Shown: positions 27,289 to 36,386, counted from the first letter of the stretch. The stretch is DNA of 64,000 nucleotides from Lysobacter enzymogenes (GCF_017355525.1 NZ_CP067395.1:5654501-5718500), one strand, 5' to 3'. The notes: generated by a model from the letters alone, not told the origin. Translations and numbers: made by a program.

Positions 27289-28095
27289 ATGTTGACGATA
27301 TCGCGCTTGTTGATCGCGGCGACGGCTTTGGCCGCCGCTGTGCAGTGGGGGCCGGCCCAGGCCCGGCCGGACGCCGGGGCGGCGCTCGTCGAGGCCGCGG
27401 CGGCGTCGGCTTCGCCCGCGCCCGGTGCGGCGCCGATCCCGGCCCCCGCGCCCGTGCCCGCTGCGGCGGTTCCCGCCGAGGCCGCGGGCGCCGTTGCAGC
27501 ATCCGCGCAGCGGATTCCCGCCGACACCGGCGTGATCCTGGAAACCGCGCAACCCTTGAGTTCGGCCACCGCCAAGCGCGGCGACGGCTTCGCCTTGCGC
27601 CTGGCCGAACCGCTGCTGGTGGACGGCGCCATGGTGCTGCCGGCCGGCGCGGCCTGCCATGGCGAAGTGATCCACGCCGAACGCTCGCGCGGCGGCGGCA
27701 AGCCCGGCGAACTGCTGCTGGCGGCGCGCTACATCGAACACGACGGGCGGCGCATCGCGCTGCGCGGCTTCCGCCTGTCCGGCGCGGGCCAGGACAAGAT
27801 GGGCGCGGCGATCGGCGTAGCGGTCGTGGCCGGGCCGCTCGCGATGTTCCTGCGCGGCGGCCAGATCGAGATTCCGGCCGGCGCGCGCGCGCAGGCCCGC
27901 CTCGCCGAAGCCGTGGACCTGTCGTCCGCGCCGCTGGCCGCGTCTGCGCCGGCCTCCGCGCCCGCCGCCGATTCGGCGTCCGCCTCCGCTGCGCCGGCCC
28001 CGGCATCCGCCTCCCATCCCGCCGCCGCGCCCGCGAGCGCGCCGCCGGCATCGATTTCCACGCAACACCCAACCACAGGGGAAGCTGTCCAATGA
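27289..28095 (+). CDS. Exported protein with Ala/Pro-rich linkers and a conserved beta domain
   Basis: 268 residues from ATG 27289 after TAAGGGG. The signal peptide ends near QA-RP (residue 22). An Ala/Pro-rich stretch (40-75) precedes a domain of about 140 residues: VILETAQPLSSATAKRGDGF, LPAGAACHGEVIHAERS, ELLLAARYIEHDGRRIALRGF. This pattern recurs in bacterial exported proteins of unknown role. A Gly/Ala helix (IGVAVVAGPLAMFLRGG) and a second low-complexity Ala/Ser/Pro tail follow. The stop overlaps the next gene's start (ATGA), so they are co-translated. Envelope function is likely; the activity is unknown. Confidence 0.82.
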   Translation: MLTISRLLIAATALAAAVQWGPAQARPDAGAALVEAAAASASPAPGAAPIPAPAPVPAAAVPAEAAGAVAASAQRIPADTGVILETAQPLSSATAKRGDGFALRLAEPLLVDGAMVLPAGAACHGEVIHAERSRGGGKPGELLLAARYIEHDGRRIALRGFRLSGAGQDKMGAAIGVAVVAGPLAMFLRGGQIEIPAGARAQARLAEAVDLSSAPLAASAPASAPAADSASASAAPAPASASHPAAAPASAPPASISTQHPTTGEAVQ

Positions 28096-28664
28096 AGTCC
28101 AAGTCCGCGTATGTCCTGACCGCCGTGTTGCTGCTGCCGTTGTCGGCCTGGGCCTGGAACGGCCAGGCGGTCGATCCGGCCAAGCAGGTGCCGCCCGCCG
28201 CAGCGGCTACGGCCGAACCGGCCGCGCAGGCCACCGGCGAAGCGGCTGCGGCCGAAGCCAAGTCCGAGCCGGCCGCCGCTGCTGCTGCCGCTCCCGCCGC
28301 CGCTCCCGCCGCGTCGGGCGCGCTGATCGGCGCGCCGCAGCCCGGCAAGGGCCAGGTCGTGTTCTTCCGTCCGTCCAAGTTCGCCGGCGCCGCGATCGGC
28401 TACAAGGTGCGCGAAGGCACGACCGAACTCGGCAAGCTGCGCAACGGCAAGTACTTCGTCGCCGCGGTCGAGCCGGGCGCGCACGAGTACACCGTGCACT
28501 CCGAAGCCAAGGACATCCTCAATCTGGAAGTCGAGGCGGGCGAGACCTACTACGTGCAGGGCTCGGTGACGATGGGCGTGTTCGCGGGCCGGCCGAACCT
28601 GTCGCCGGCGACCAAGGCCGATTTCGACGCGGCGTCGGCCAAGCTCAAGCCGGCGGCCGAGTAA
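28092..28664 (+). CDS. DUF2846 family exported protein
   Basis: 190 residues from ATG 28092, overlapping the previous stop by 4 bases. Signal peptide SAYVLTAVLLLPLSAWA. Residues 30-75 are Ala/Glu/Pro-rich. The DUF2846 core follows: GKGQVVFFRPSKFAGAAIGYKV, LGKLRNGKYFVAAVEPGAHEYTVHSE, LEVEAGETYYVQGSV. These proteins are periplasmic or lipoprotein-like with a small beta fold of unknown activity. Its operon partner is the preceding exported protein. The next gene, a small membrane protein, begins 31 bases later and may be in the same transcript; a terminator follows that. Confidence 0.87.
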   Translation: MKSKSAYVLTAVLLLPLSAWAWNGQAVDPAKQVPPAAAATAEPAAQATGEAAAAEAKSEPAAAAAAAPAAAPAASGALIGAPQPGKGQVVFFRPSKFAGAAIGYKVREGTTELGKLRNGKYFVAAVEPGAHEYTVHSEAKDILNLEVEAGETYYVQGSVTMGVFAGRPNLSPATKADFDAASAKLKPAAE

Positions 28665-28695
28665 GCGCGGCGAAGATCCGCAACCGGCAGCGGAC

Positions 28696-29016
28696 ATGTA
28701 CAGCGTCCTGGTGTTGCTGGCCCCTGTGGCCATCGTTTTCAGTTTCGTCTATCTGTGCGAGCTGAGAACGTTTCTGCGGGGCCTGCAGCGCGAATCCGCC
28801 GAGCTGTGGGCCGAGCTCGGCAAGCCGGTGCTGGGCGCGGCCGCCCGCCGCGTCGTCGTGCCGGTGATGCGCGGCCGCTTTGCGCTCGAGCGCCTGCCGG
28901 CCGCGCAGCGCCGACGCGCCGCACGTCTGCGCGTTTACGCGATCGCGTCGACGATCTTCTACCTGGTCTGGCTCGTGGCGATGGTCTTTCGGCGCGAACT
29001 CGGTCTGACGACCTAG
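28696..29016 (+). CDS. Two-helix membrane protein, paralogue of the RHS-linked candidate immunity gene (orphan copy)
   Basis: 106 residues. Helix 1 spans about 3-20 (SVLVLLAPVAIVFSFVYL) and helix 2 about 80-98 (YAIASTIFYLVWLVAMVF); the loop between is charged, and the end reads FRRELGLTT. It is a full-length paralogue of the protein at 36007-36333 (both share LLAPxAIVFSFVYL, RRRAxRLR and FRRELGLT). No RHS gene precedes this copy; it follows DUF2846 with 31 bases between. A terminator and a gcvP scrap lie directly after it, repeating the order seen at the other copy. If the paralogue is an immunity protein, this is an orphan immunity gene kept from an earlier toxin. Confidence 0.8.
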   Translation: MYSVLVLLAPVAIVFSFVYLCELRTFLRGLQRESAELWAELGKPVLGAAARRVVVPVMRGRFALERLPAAQRRRAARLRVYAIASTIFYLVWLVAMVFRRELGLTT

Positions 29017-29043
29017 CCGCGCCGAGACCGCGCCGCAAAAACA

Positions 29044-29069
29044 AAAGGCCCCGCGCGAGCGGGGCCTTT
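29044..29069 (+). terminator. Terminator after the orphan membrane protein gene
   Basis: AAAGGCCCCGC pairs with GCGGGGCCTTT around GCGA; A-run before, short T-run after. It lies 27 bases after the stop codon and resembles the hairpin at 36495-36520 near the second copy. Confidence 0.85.
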
Positions 29070-29091
29070 GCGTTGCCGGCGATTCGCCGCG

Positions 29092-29162
29092 GGCGGTGTG
29101 CGGGGGGTGCTTGAGCGGATTGTCCTCGCGGTCCAGGCGGCCGTCTTCGACCGCGCGGATCT
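29092..29162 (-). pseudogene. gcvP: gcvP fragment (71 bases) left by recombination
   Basis: The 71 bases differ at only two positions from 36730-36800 inside the intact gcvP. In the same orientation they would encode [18 protein letters not shown] and a few further residues. The match stops abruptly on both sides. It sits in the position that intact gcvP holds downstream of the other membrane gene copy, so it is a scar of duplication or replacement of the RHS segment at gcvP. Confidence 0.9.
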
Positions 29163-29585
29163 GAACTAAGCGTATGGGTTTCGCACAGAAGTTTTGCCCT
29201 GTTTGGCGGCACTGTCTTGCGACTTCTCTTTTCCCTCGCGACCGGCGACCCTTTTGCCAGGGGATGGGGCGAGGTTTCCCGTCTTTCGAGCGGGCCGGTG
29301 CGGTGGCCCGATGCCGGCGCCCGGGGGGCGCGGCAGCCGGGGATCGGCTCGATAAGCGGCAGCGCTGTGCGCGTGCCGCGACTGGAGAACGATCGCAAGG
29401 AGAACGCGGCCATGAAGAATCAATCGCTACAACCTTAGTACTCACCCAACCACGATCCCTGCGGCGGACTGCGCGCGAATTCGTTCGCGCGCCGCGCCCT
29501 GCTGCAGACGTTCGCGCGCGGCGCCCGCCGTCGCGAGGCGCTATCCAGCGCCAGGACTTGCATCGCATCACGCCGAGGAACAGAA
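29163..29585. other. Leader region of the RHS genes
   Basis: No gene is supported. A hairpin with a 9-bp stem (GCGCGCGAA with TTCGCGCGC around TTCG) lies at 29471-29492, about 95 bases before the RHS start and without a T-run. The promoter probably lies in the AT-richer stretch at about 29165-29240. Confidence 0.4.
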
Positions 29586-32399
29586 GTGATTTCCAGACCC
29601 TCTTTGTCCATCAGCCTGCTCGCCGCTGCGATAGCGGCGGGGGGCTCCCTGGCATCCGCCAGCGCCCTGGCCGCGGTCGCCAGCCCCACCGTGATCGAAG
29701 ACTACGATGGTCAGGTCAAGGGCACCGAAGTGACGGTGCTTACCGCCGACGGCATGTTCGGCGACAAGACCAGTCTGTTCGACGGCGCCACCACATTCTC
29801 GGCGACCGACGTGTCGCTCAAGACCAACAGCGCGTTGACCGTGGCGATCGGGCGCAAGCTGGCGATGGCGAGCAACACGAACCAATCCTGGAACGGCGCG
29901 CAAGCCGTGTTCGGTTCGTCCTGGATACTGGACGTGCCGAACATCCACGGCATCTTCGATGAGCGCATCGGCTGGGTAGTCGCCGACCGCGAATATCAAG
30001 GCAACGGCTTTCCGGACAGTTGGAAAGGTTCGACCCAGCGTTGCAGTGTTGCCGACTACTCGCCGCCGACCGTGCCCGATCTGGATGCGTCCGACCGCAA
30101 GAGCTCCTACGCCGGCGGCGATTACTGGGCCGGCAACATGATCAACATTCCAGGCCAAGGCGAGGAGTTGATGCTCAACCTCGGCGCCGGCCAGGCTAGG
30201 CCCAGCGACGGGCTCGCCTATTACGGAGGCACCAAGTCGAACTGGAAAGTGGCCTGCCTACCGAGCGTGCGCAACGCGGCCGGCGAAGGCTTCCTGGTGG
30301 CGACGCCGAACGGCCAGCGCTACTTCTTCGACTGGATGGTGGTGCGGCCGACCAAGCGGATCCGCGGCGTTCCGGGCGAGTTCGGCGGCGGACTGGGCAC
30401 GCGCCGGGTCGAAGCCTTCCTGTACGCGACTCGGGTCGAGGACGCGCAGGGCAACTGGATCGCGTACGACTACGACCCAGCCAACCCTCATCGCTTGCTC
30501 GCGGTGCGCTCCAACGACGGCGTCGAAGCGAGGCTGGCCTACAACGCTGATGGCCGGATCGAATCGATTACCGCAGCGGGCCGTGTATGGCGCTATGCGT
30601 ACGCGCCGCGTCCGGAGCCGGCCAGCGGCCAGTGGCTGAGCAGCGTCACTCTGCCGGACGGTTCGGCCTGGGGTTACCAGTACGGCCAGAACTTCTATTT
30701 CATGAATACCGACGTCAATACGCTGTGGCAGACCTGTTCGCCCAACGTCGGGACGCAGACTTCGGCGCAGCAACCGCTGCCGGCCGACATGAGTTCGTTC
30801 GTCGTCACCCATCCCTCGGGCGCGGTGGGCGAGTTCAAGTTCCGGCGCCTGGTGCACGGCACCAACCGCACCAGCGCTGTTTGCTTCCCGCGTCAGGAGC
30901 AGATCTGGACGCGTCTGAGCGGTACGCCGATGGCATACACGGTCGGTTCGCTCTACTCCAAGACCGTTACCGGCCCGGGCGTGCCGGCGCTCACCTGGAG
31001 CTATGTCTATAAGCCCAGTTGGAGCTGGAAAGCCGACTGCGAGACGCCCGGTACCTGCTACCGGCCCTCGGAAACCTGGATGACCAATCCGGACAGTTCG
31101 GTGAACGTCTACAAATTCAACAACGACTTCACCCAGAGCGTGGGCGAACTGCTCGAGGAGTCGAGGCGCACTGCGGCGGGCGTCGCGTTGCGCACGGTCA
31201 GCAACACCTATGTCGGCAGCGCCGAAGGGCAACCGTTCCCGGCCATCAACGGCGCTGTGCCCAAGGTGATCGGCGGCAGCGTCGGCTACTTGAACAACCG
31301 CCCGCTCAAGACCAGGCAGATCGTCCAGGACGGCGTGACGTTCACGACCGAGAACCAGATCTTCGACGTATACGCGCGCGTGCTGCGCTTCACAGGCTAC
31401 AACACGCTGGGCTATAGCCGCAGCGAAGGCAGCGAATTCTACGATCACGCCGGCAAGTGGGTGCTGGGCCAGGTCTCGGCGACCTCGCTCAACGGAGTGG
31501 AGACAGCGCGCGCCGCGTTCGATCCCGCCACTGCGCTGGTCAGCCGGGTGACCGAATTCGGCAAACTGAAAAGCGCGTTCACTTACCGCGCCGACGGCAC
31601 CTTGGAAACCGTCAAGGACGGCGCCGGCAACGTCACCGCGTTCGCCAACTGGAAGCGCGGCGTGCCGCAGACGATCCAGCGTCCGGCCACGCCGGAAAGC
31701 CCCGCGGGCGCGAGCGAGTCGGCCGTGGTCGACGATCGCGGCTGGGTAGTGTCGACTACCGACGAAAACGGCTTCGCCACCCAGTACAGCTACGACGGCA
31801 TGGGCCGGCTGGCCGGAATCGTTTATCCGCAGGGCGATACCGTCGACTGGCACCCGATGAGCCAAGAATTCTCGCGCGTACCGGTGGCCGAGTACGGGCT
31901 GGAGCCCAACCACTGGCGCCGCGTCGCCATCACCGGCGATCGCCGCAGCGACACTTACTACGATGCGTTCCTGCGGCCGGTATTGGAGATGGAGTTCGAC
32001 CTGGGCGACGCCAGCCGCAATACCCAGAAGCAGGTGTTCACCCGCTACGACGCCCAGGGACGAATGGCGTTCAAATCGCTTCCGACCCGCCATATCGGCG
32101 ATTTCCGTCAGTCGGTGCCGGGTACGGCGTACGCCTACGACGCGTTGGGACGCCAGACCGCAGCGGTGCAGGATTCCGAGCTGGGGGCGCTGACCACGAC
32201 GACCGAGTATCTGGCAGGCTTCAAGCGCAAGACCACGAACCCTCGCGGGCTGGCTACGGTCGAGACTTTCCAGGTGTTCGGCGAGCCGGGCTACGAATCG
32301 CCGGCGGTGATCGACGCGCCGGAGAGCGTGCGCACGCAGATCATGCGCGACGCGTTCGGCAAGCCGCTGGAGATCCAGCGCATGTCGACAGCGCAGTAA
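29586..32399 (+). CDS. Secreted RHS/YD-repeat protein, first of a pair (no core or toxin domain)
   Basis: 937 residues from GTG 29586 after GAGGAACAGA. Signal peptide LSISLLAAAIAAGGSLASASALA. Residues 50-260 form an unassigned N-terminal region with Trp/Gly-rich segments (NGAQAVFGSSWILDVPNIHG), followed by degenerate YD repeats (YDYDPANPHRLLAVRSNDGVEARLAYNADGRIESI, FTYRADGTLETVKDGAGNVTAF, YSYDGMGRLAGIVYPQG, YDAQGRMAF, YDALGRQTAA). It lacks the RHS core motif and any C-terminal toxin. It stops 9 bases before the second RHS gene. The two may assemble a shell together, as split RHS/TcB-TcC-like pairs do; that is inference. Confidence 0.88.
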   Translation: MISRPSLSISLLAAAIAAGGSLASASALAAVASPTVIEDYDGQVKGTEVTVLTADGMFGDKTSLFDGATTFSATDVSLKTNSALTVAIGRKLAMASNTNQSWNGAQAVFGSSWILDVPNIHGIFDERIGWVVADREYQGNGFPDSWKGSTQRCSVADYSPPTVPDLDASDRKSSYAGGDYWAGNMINIPGQGEELMLNLGAGQARPSDGLAYYGGTKSNWKVACLPSVRNAAGEGFLVATPNGQRYFFDWMVVRPTKRIRGVPGEFGGGLGTRRVEAFLYATRVEDAQGNWIAYDYDPANPHRLLAVRSNDGVEARLAYNADGRIESITAAGRVWRYAYAPRPEPASGQWLSSVTLPDGSAWGYQYGQNFYFMNTDVNTLWQTCSPNVGTQTSAQQPLPADMSSFVVTHPSGAVGEFKFRRLVHGTNRTSAVCFPRQEQIWTRLSGTPMAYTVGSLYSKTVTGPGVPALTWSYVYKPSWSWKADCETPGTCYRPSETWMTNPDSSVNVYKFNNDFTQSVGELLEESRRTAAGVALRTVSNTYVGSAEGQPFPAINGAVPKVIGGSVGYLNNRPLKTRQIVQDGVTFTTENQIFDVYARVLRFTGYNTLGYSRSEGSEFYDHAGKWVLGQVSATSLNGVETARAAFDPATALVSRVTEFGKLKSAFTYRADGTLETVKDGAGNVTAFANWKRGVPQTIQRPATPESPAGASESAVVDDRGWVVSTTDENGFATQYSYDGMGRLAGIVYPQGDTVDWHPMSQEFSRVPVAEYGLEPNHWRRVAITGDRRSDTYYDAFLRPVLEMEFDLGDASRNTQKQVFTRYDAQGRMAFKSLPTRHIGDFRQSVPGTAYAYDALGRQTAAVQDSELGALTTTTEYLAGFKRKTTNPRGLATVETFQVFGEPGYESPAVIDAPESVRTQIMRDAFGKPLEIQRMSTAQ

Positions 32400-32408
32400 G
32401 GGGGAGTC

Positions 32409-35400
32409 ATGAATCGGATGCGAATCGCTGCCGGCTGCGGCAGCACCACGATGTCGGCGCAAGCGGGGAACGCAATGCAGGAAAGGCTGTCCGGCGCAAG
32501 ACGCGCTGAAGTGGGCGGGGCTCGGAGTTGGCGGCTGGCGTTGCTGCGCCTGCTGATTCTGATGGTCGCGCTGGCGCCCGCGCTGGCGGCCGCCGCGCCG
32601 GCCTGGATCAAACTGGTGCCTCCGCCGCAGAGCAGCTACACGGTGCCTGCCTCTTATACCGTCGGGATCCAGTCCGGCAGCGGCATGCAGGGATCCAGCG
32701 TAGAGACCGTGCGCTCGGTGAAGGTCTACCGCAACGGCGTGCGCGCCACGAACAACACCTCCGGCGGGCTCTTCGAAGCGGGTCTGGCGCCGGGCACCTA
32801 CACGTACTACGCCGAGGCCGACGGCATCAGCATCTACCGCGGCGAGGAACGCGTGCGCAAGATGCGGTCGCTGGACGTGGTGGTCACCGTCAATCCGCCT
32901 CCGGCGCAGTACAACGAAGCGCAGTTCGTTTCGCAGCAGCTGTTCGCCGAAAGCCAGCCGCGCATCTATTCCGGCCGGACCCAGGCGGTGAGCGTGCAAA
33001 TGCGCAACACCGGAACCACTACGTGGTCGTCGTCGCGCGCTTACTCGCTGGGGACGCAGAATCCCCGCGACAACTTCAACTGGGGCATGAGCCGCGTCGG
33101 CTTGCCGAATGATGTGGCTCCCGGCGAGGCCGTTACCTTCAATTTCACCCTGACCGCGCCGCAAGTGGCCGAGCCGACCGCGTTCTTCGTGCAACTGCAG
33201 ATGGTGCAGGACGGCGTAGAGTGGTTCGGCCAAGCCACTGCCAGCCAGACCGTGACCGTATTTCCGGTCCCGGCCGGAACCATCAGCGCGCAGCCGAATC
33301 CTTGCGAACTGCTCAAGGGCGCGACCACCTGCGGCACCACACTGACGTGGAGTTCCAACCTGCGTGGCGAACTGTGGCAGGGCGATCTCAACGGCAACGT
33401 CGTATCGCGCACGCCGCTGACGACGAGTGGTTTCTACAATCTGAACAACATCACTGAAGCCGGGGTCCGCTATCAACTGGTGTTCGACGGACAGGTGCTT
33501 TCGTCCGTCGATGTAGTCGCCCGCCGCCCGCAGCCGACGATTACCGGCAACATCGACGGCCTCACCTCCGACGGCGGCGCGCTGATCGGCTGGGCCTGCG
33601 CGACCACGCATGAGGCGCCGGTCGACGTGCAGATGTACGTGGGCGGTCCGGCCGGCGCGGCGGGCTCGGTACTCGTCGGCACGTATCCGGCGAACCAGGC
33701 CAGCGAAGCCGCGGTGGCCGCCGCGTGCAAGGTCGACAGCAACAACCACCGTTTCGCGATCCCGATCAGCAACGAACTGCGCGCGCAGTACTCCGGCCGG
33801 CTGATCTACGTCTACGGCGTTTCGCCGGTGGGCGCGGCGAATCTCGCCGTCAACGCGTCGGGCCGCTTCGGCGTGCCGGCGCCGGCGGTGCCGGTTACAC
33901 AGCCCAATACGCGTCGCTACGTCTACGACGAGCAGCAGCGGCTGTGCAAGGTGATCGAGCCGGAGACCGGATCGACGGTCGTGGCGTACGACGATGCGGG
34001 CAACGTGGCGTGGAGCGCGTCGGGGCTGAATCTACCTGCCACCGACAACTGCAACCGGGCCGATGCGTCCGCGTCCGGACGCGCGATCTTACGTGGCTAC
34101 GATGCGCGCAGGAGACTGAAGACCCTGGTTTTCCCCGACGGGCGGGGTAATCAGACATGGGAATACACGCCCGATGGCCTTCCGAGCAAGGTCGTTACTT
34201 ACAACAAAACAGGCAGTTCGGCGCCGATCGAGAATTACTACACCTACAACAAACGGCGCTTGGTGATCGGCGAAGCTTCCGCACAGCCGGGTTCGTACCG
34301 TTTGGACCTGGGGTACGGGTATGACCGCATCGGAAATCATGCCAGCCAGGCTTATCCGAACGGCCTAGTAGTTACTCTGGAGCCGGATGCGCTGGGTCAG
34401 CCCAGACGCGTCAGCAGCCCGGGCGCGTTGTACGCGTCGCAGATCGACTACTACGCCAACGGTGGCGTGCAGCGCTTCGTTTACGGCAACGGCATCGTCC
34501 ACACGATGACGCAGAATCTGCGCCAGTTGCCGCAACGTAGTACCGATGGTGGGGTGCTGGATCTCGAGACGGTCTACGACCGCAACGGAAACGTCGGTAT
34601 CGTCTACGACCGTGCGCGTGGCGATCATTACAGCAAGACCATGGAATACGATGGCCTGGACAGGCTCAAGTCGGCGGGTTCCTGCAGTTTCGGCGGAGAT
34701 TGCTGGCACCGGTTCTCCTACGACGCTCAGGACAATTTGCGTTCATGGGTCCTGCCTGGAGTCAGGGACTATGCCTCCTACGTTTACGACGAGCGATCGC
34801 GGCTGACGAACATTCGCAACAGCGCCGGCGAATCGATCGTCGGGCTCGGTTATGACGATCAGGGCAATCTGGAGAACAAGAACGGCCAGTCTTATGTCTT
34901 CGATTACGGCAATCGGCTGCGCGAGGCCGTCGGCTTGGAGAGCTACCGTTACGACGCCGAAGGCAGGCGTGTGCTGAGCCTTTCTTCCGACGGCAACACG
35001 CGGTTGCTCTCTCTGTACAACCGCGACGGAGAACCCTCTTACACGGAAGACTCCGATGCCGGAAAGGACAGCGCGAACATCTTCCTGCGAGGCGGCTTGC
35101 TGGCCATCCGCGAGAAGGACCGCAGCGGTGGCGCCGAACGGATTCTCTACCAGCACACCGACGCCCTAGGCAGCCCGGTAGCGGTGACCGACGCTGCCGG
35201 TCAGGTATTGTCCCGGAATGAGTTCGAGCCTTACGGAAAAGTCATCGACAACTCCGCGTACAGCGGAATTGGGTACACCGGCCATCTGATGGACCGCACC
35301 ACCGGTTTGATTCAGATGCAGCAGCGGTACTACGATCCGAGCGTGGGACGCTTCCTTTCGGTGGATCCGGTCGCGGCCGACACCGGTACCGGGGCCAACT

Positions 35401-36017
35401 TCAATCGCTACGCTTACGCCAACAGCAATCCGTATCGGTTTACGGATCCGGATGGACGAACCCCACGGCAGGACATCAAGGATCGCAAGGACTGGAGTTC
35501 GATCGCAGCGAAAGATTCCAGTGCGGCTACCCGAATGGCCACCTCGGCGGGCTCGTCGGGCGGCGAGCGGTCGGGACGTCAGCCCGCGGGAAGCATGAGC
35601 GAGTTGATTCAGAACATCGCAGGCGCCGTCGTCGATAAGACCAACATGACGATCTACGCCGAAGTGTCCGGCGCTGCCGGCCCTGGCGGCACCTTGTCCT
35701 TTTCGGATAGCCTGAAAACCGGCGAGAAGAAACTGGAACTCATGGGAGCTCTTGGTGAAGGCGCAGGAGCGTTCGCGGGCGTCGAAGTCGATATCCTCAC
35801 TTTCAATGTCCCGGGCGCGAAAGATGCGCCGGTCTTCTTCGACAGCGGAGACGTGAAGGTCGGCGATTTGGTCGCAGGCGGGCTGAAGATCCAGTTGAAC
35901 CCCGGTGGAACGGCTACCTTGAAGGGATTTGGCGGTTTGGGCATCGGCGGGAAGGGCATCATCAATAAGCCCTTGTCGATCGGCACGACGCTTTGGAGCA
36001 ATAAGGATGGTGATTAG
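32409..36017 (+). CDS. Secreted RHS polymorphic toxin with NBR1-type Ig domain and variable C-terminus
   Basis: 1202 residues; ATG 32409 follows AGGGGGAGTC, with a possible second start at 32475. A signal helix lies at about 43-63. An Ig-like domain related to NBR1 (about 170-300) shows QFVSQQLFAE, VSVQMRNTGTTTW and MVQDGVEWFG. Many YD repeats follow, then the RHS core at about 970-1017 (YYDPSVGRFLSVDPV, NRYAYANSNPYRFTDPDGR). After DPDGR come about 185 variable residues, Gly-rich with beta-strand pattern and with no His or Cys at all, which argues against a His-based nuclease. The gene overlaps the next membrane protein gene by 11 bases, typical of toxin and immunity. The toxin activity is unknown; a membrane target is suggested by the membrane-bound partner. 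Confidence 0.9.
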   Translation: MNRMRIAAGCGSTTMSAQAGNAMQERLSGARRAEVGGARSWRLALLRLLILMVALAPALAAAAPAWIKLVPPPQSSYTVPASYTVGIQSGSGMQGSSVETVRSVKVYRNGVRATNNTSGGLFEAGLAPGTYTYYAEADGISIYRGEERVRKMRSLDVVVTVNPPPAQYNEAQFVSQQLFAESQPRIYSGRTQAVSVQMRNTGTTTWSSSRAYSLGTQNPRDNFNWGMSRVGLPNDVAPGEAVTFNFTLTAPQVAEPTAFFVQLQMVQDGVEWFGQATASQTVTVFPVPAGTISAQPNPCELLKGATTCGTTLTWSSNLRGELWQGDLNGNVVSRTPLTTSGFYNLNNITEAGVRYQLVFDGQVLSSVDVVARRPQPTITGNIDGLTSDGGALIGWACATTHEAPVDVQMYVGGPAGAAGSVLVGTYPANQASEAAVAAACKVDSNNHRFAIPISNELRAQYSGRLIYVYGVSPVGAANLAVNASGRFGVPAPAVPVTQPNTRRYVYDEQQRLCKVIEPETGSTVVAYDDAGNVAWSASGLNLPATDNCNRADASASGRAILRGYDARRRLKTLVFPDGRGNQTWEYTPDGLPSKVVTYNKTGSSAPIENYYTYNKRRLVIGEASAQPGSYRLDLGYGYDRIGNHASQAYPNGLVVTLEPDALGQPRRVSSPGALYASQIDYYANGGVQRFVYGNGIVHTMTQNLRQLPQRSTDGGVLDLETVYDRNGNVGIVYDRARGDHYSKTMEYDGLDRLKSAGSCSFGGDCWHRFSYDAQDNLRSWVLPGVRDYASYVYDERSRLTNIRNSAGESIVGLGYDDQGNLENKNGQSYVFDYGNRLREAVGLESYRYDAEGRRVLSLSSDGNTRLLSLYNRDGEPSYTEDSDAGKDSANIFLRGGLLAIREKDRSGGAERILYQHTDALGSPVAVTDAAGQVLSRNEFEPYGKVIDNSAYSGIGYTGHLMDRTTGLIQMQQRYYDPSVGRFLSVDPVAADTGTGANFNRYAYANSNPYRFTDPDGRTPRQDIKDRKDWSSIAAKDSSAATRMATSAGSSGGERSGRQPAGSMSELIQNIAGAVVDKTNMTIYAEVSGAAGPGGTLSFSDSLKTGEKKLELMGALGEGAGAFAGVEVDILTFNVPGAKDAPVFFDSGDVKVGDLVAGGLKIQLNPGGTATLKGFGGLGIGGKGIINKPLSIGTTLWSNKDGD

Positions 36018-36333
36018 TATTTTGGTGCTGCTGGCGCCGATAGCGATCGTTTTCAGCTTCGTATACCTGTATGAGCTGTCGACGTTTCTCAAAGGGCTGG
36101 AGAAAGAGTCGCGCGAGCTGTGGACCAAGCTGGGCTCGCCGCGATTGGGCGGTGCGACCCGCGCGGTCGCCTTGCCGCTGCTGCTCGGGCGTCTGCCCGG
36201 GCTCGAAAACCTCGGCAGCGAGCAGCGACGGCGTGCGACGCGCTTGCGGTTCTATCTCGTCGGGCTGGTGGCGTTCTACATCATCTGGCTTTTCATCATG
36301 CTGTTCCGTCGGGAGCTGGGGCTGACCATTTAG
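36007..36333 (+). CDS. Two-helix membrane protein, candidate immunity protein for the RHS toxin
   Basis: 108 residues from ATG 36007, inside the last codons of the RHS gene (11-base overlap), so translation is coupled. Helix 1 is about 3-20 (ISILVLLAPIAIVFSFVYL), helix 2 about 82-100 (FYLVGLVAFYIIWLFIMLF). The connecting loop is charged, with KGLEKESRELWTKLG. Position directly after the RHS variable domain is the usual place of an immunity gene. The inner membrane location fits protection from a toxin acting on or crossing the membrane. A diverged paralogue lies at 28696. A terminator follows 25 bases after the stop. Confidence 0.82.
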   Translation: MVISILVLLAPIAIVFSFVYLYELSTFLKGLEKESRELWTKLGSPRLGGATRAVALPLLLGRLPGLENLGSEQRRRATRLRFYLVGLVAFYIIWLFIMLFRRELGLTI

Positions 36334-36357
36334 CCCGGCCAGGTCGTTCGAAAAAGG

Positions 36358-36386
36358 AAAGAGCCCCGGAAATCCGGGGCTTTTTC
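36358..36386 (+). terminator. Terminator of the RHS/immunity operon
   Basis: AGCCCCGGA pairs with TCCGGGGCT around AA, followed by TTTTT. Confidence 0.9.

Noticed and set aside
32390..32420. Frameshift splitting one long RHS gene
   Set aside because: The second frame has its own Shine-Dalgarno (AGGGGGAG), start codon and signal helix, and its N-terminal Ig domain is a normal protein start; two separate genes fit better.
30258..33749. 1163-residue open frame opposite the two RHS genes
   Set aside because: It spans the boundary between two RHS genes, has no recognisable domain and shows the low-complexity composition of antisense frames in GC-rich DNA.
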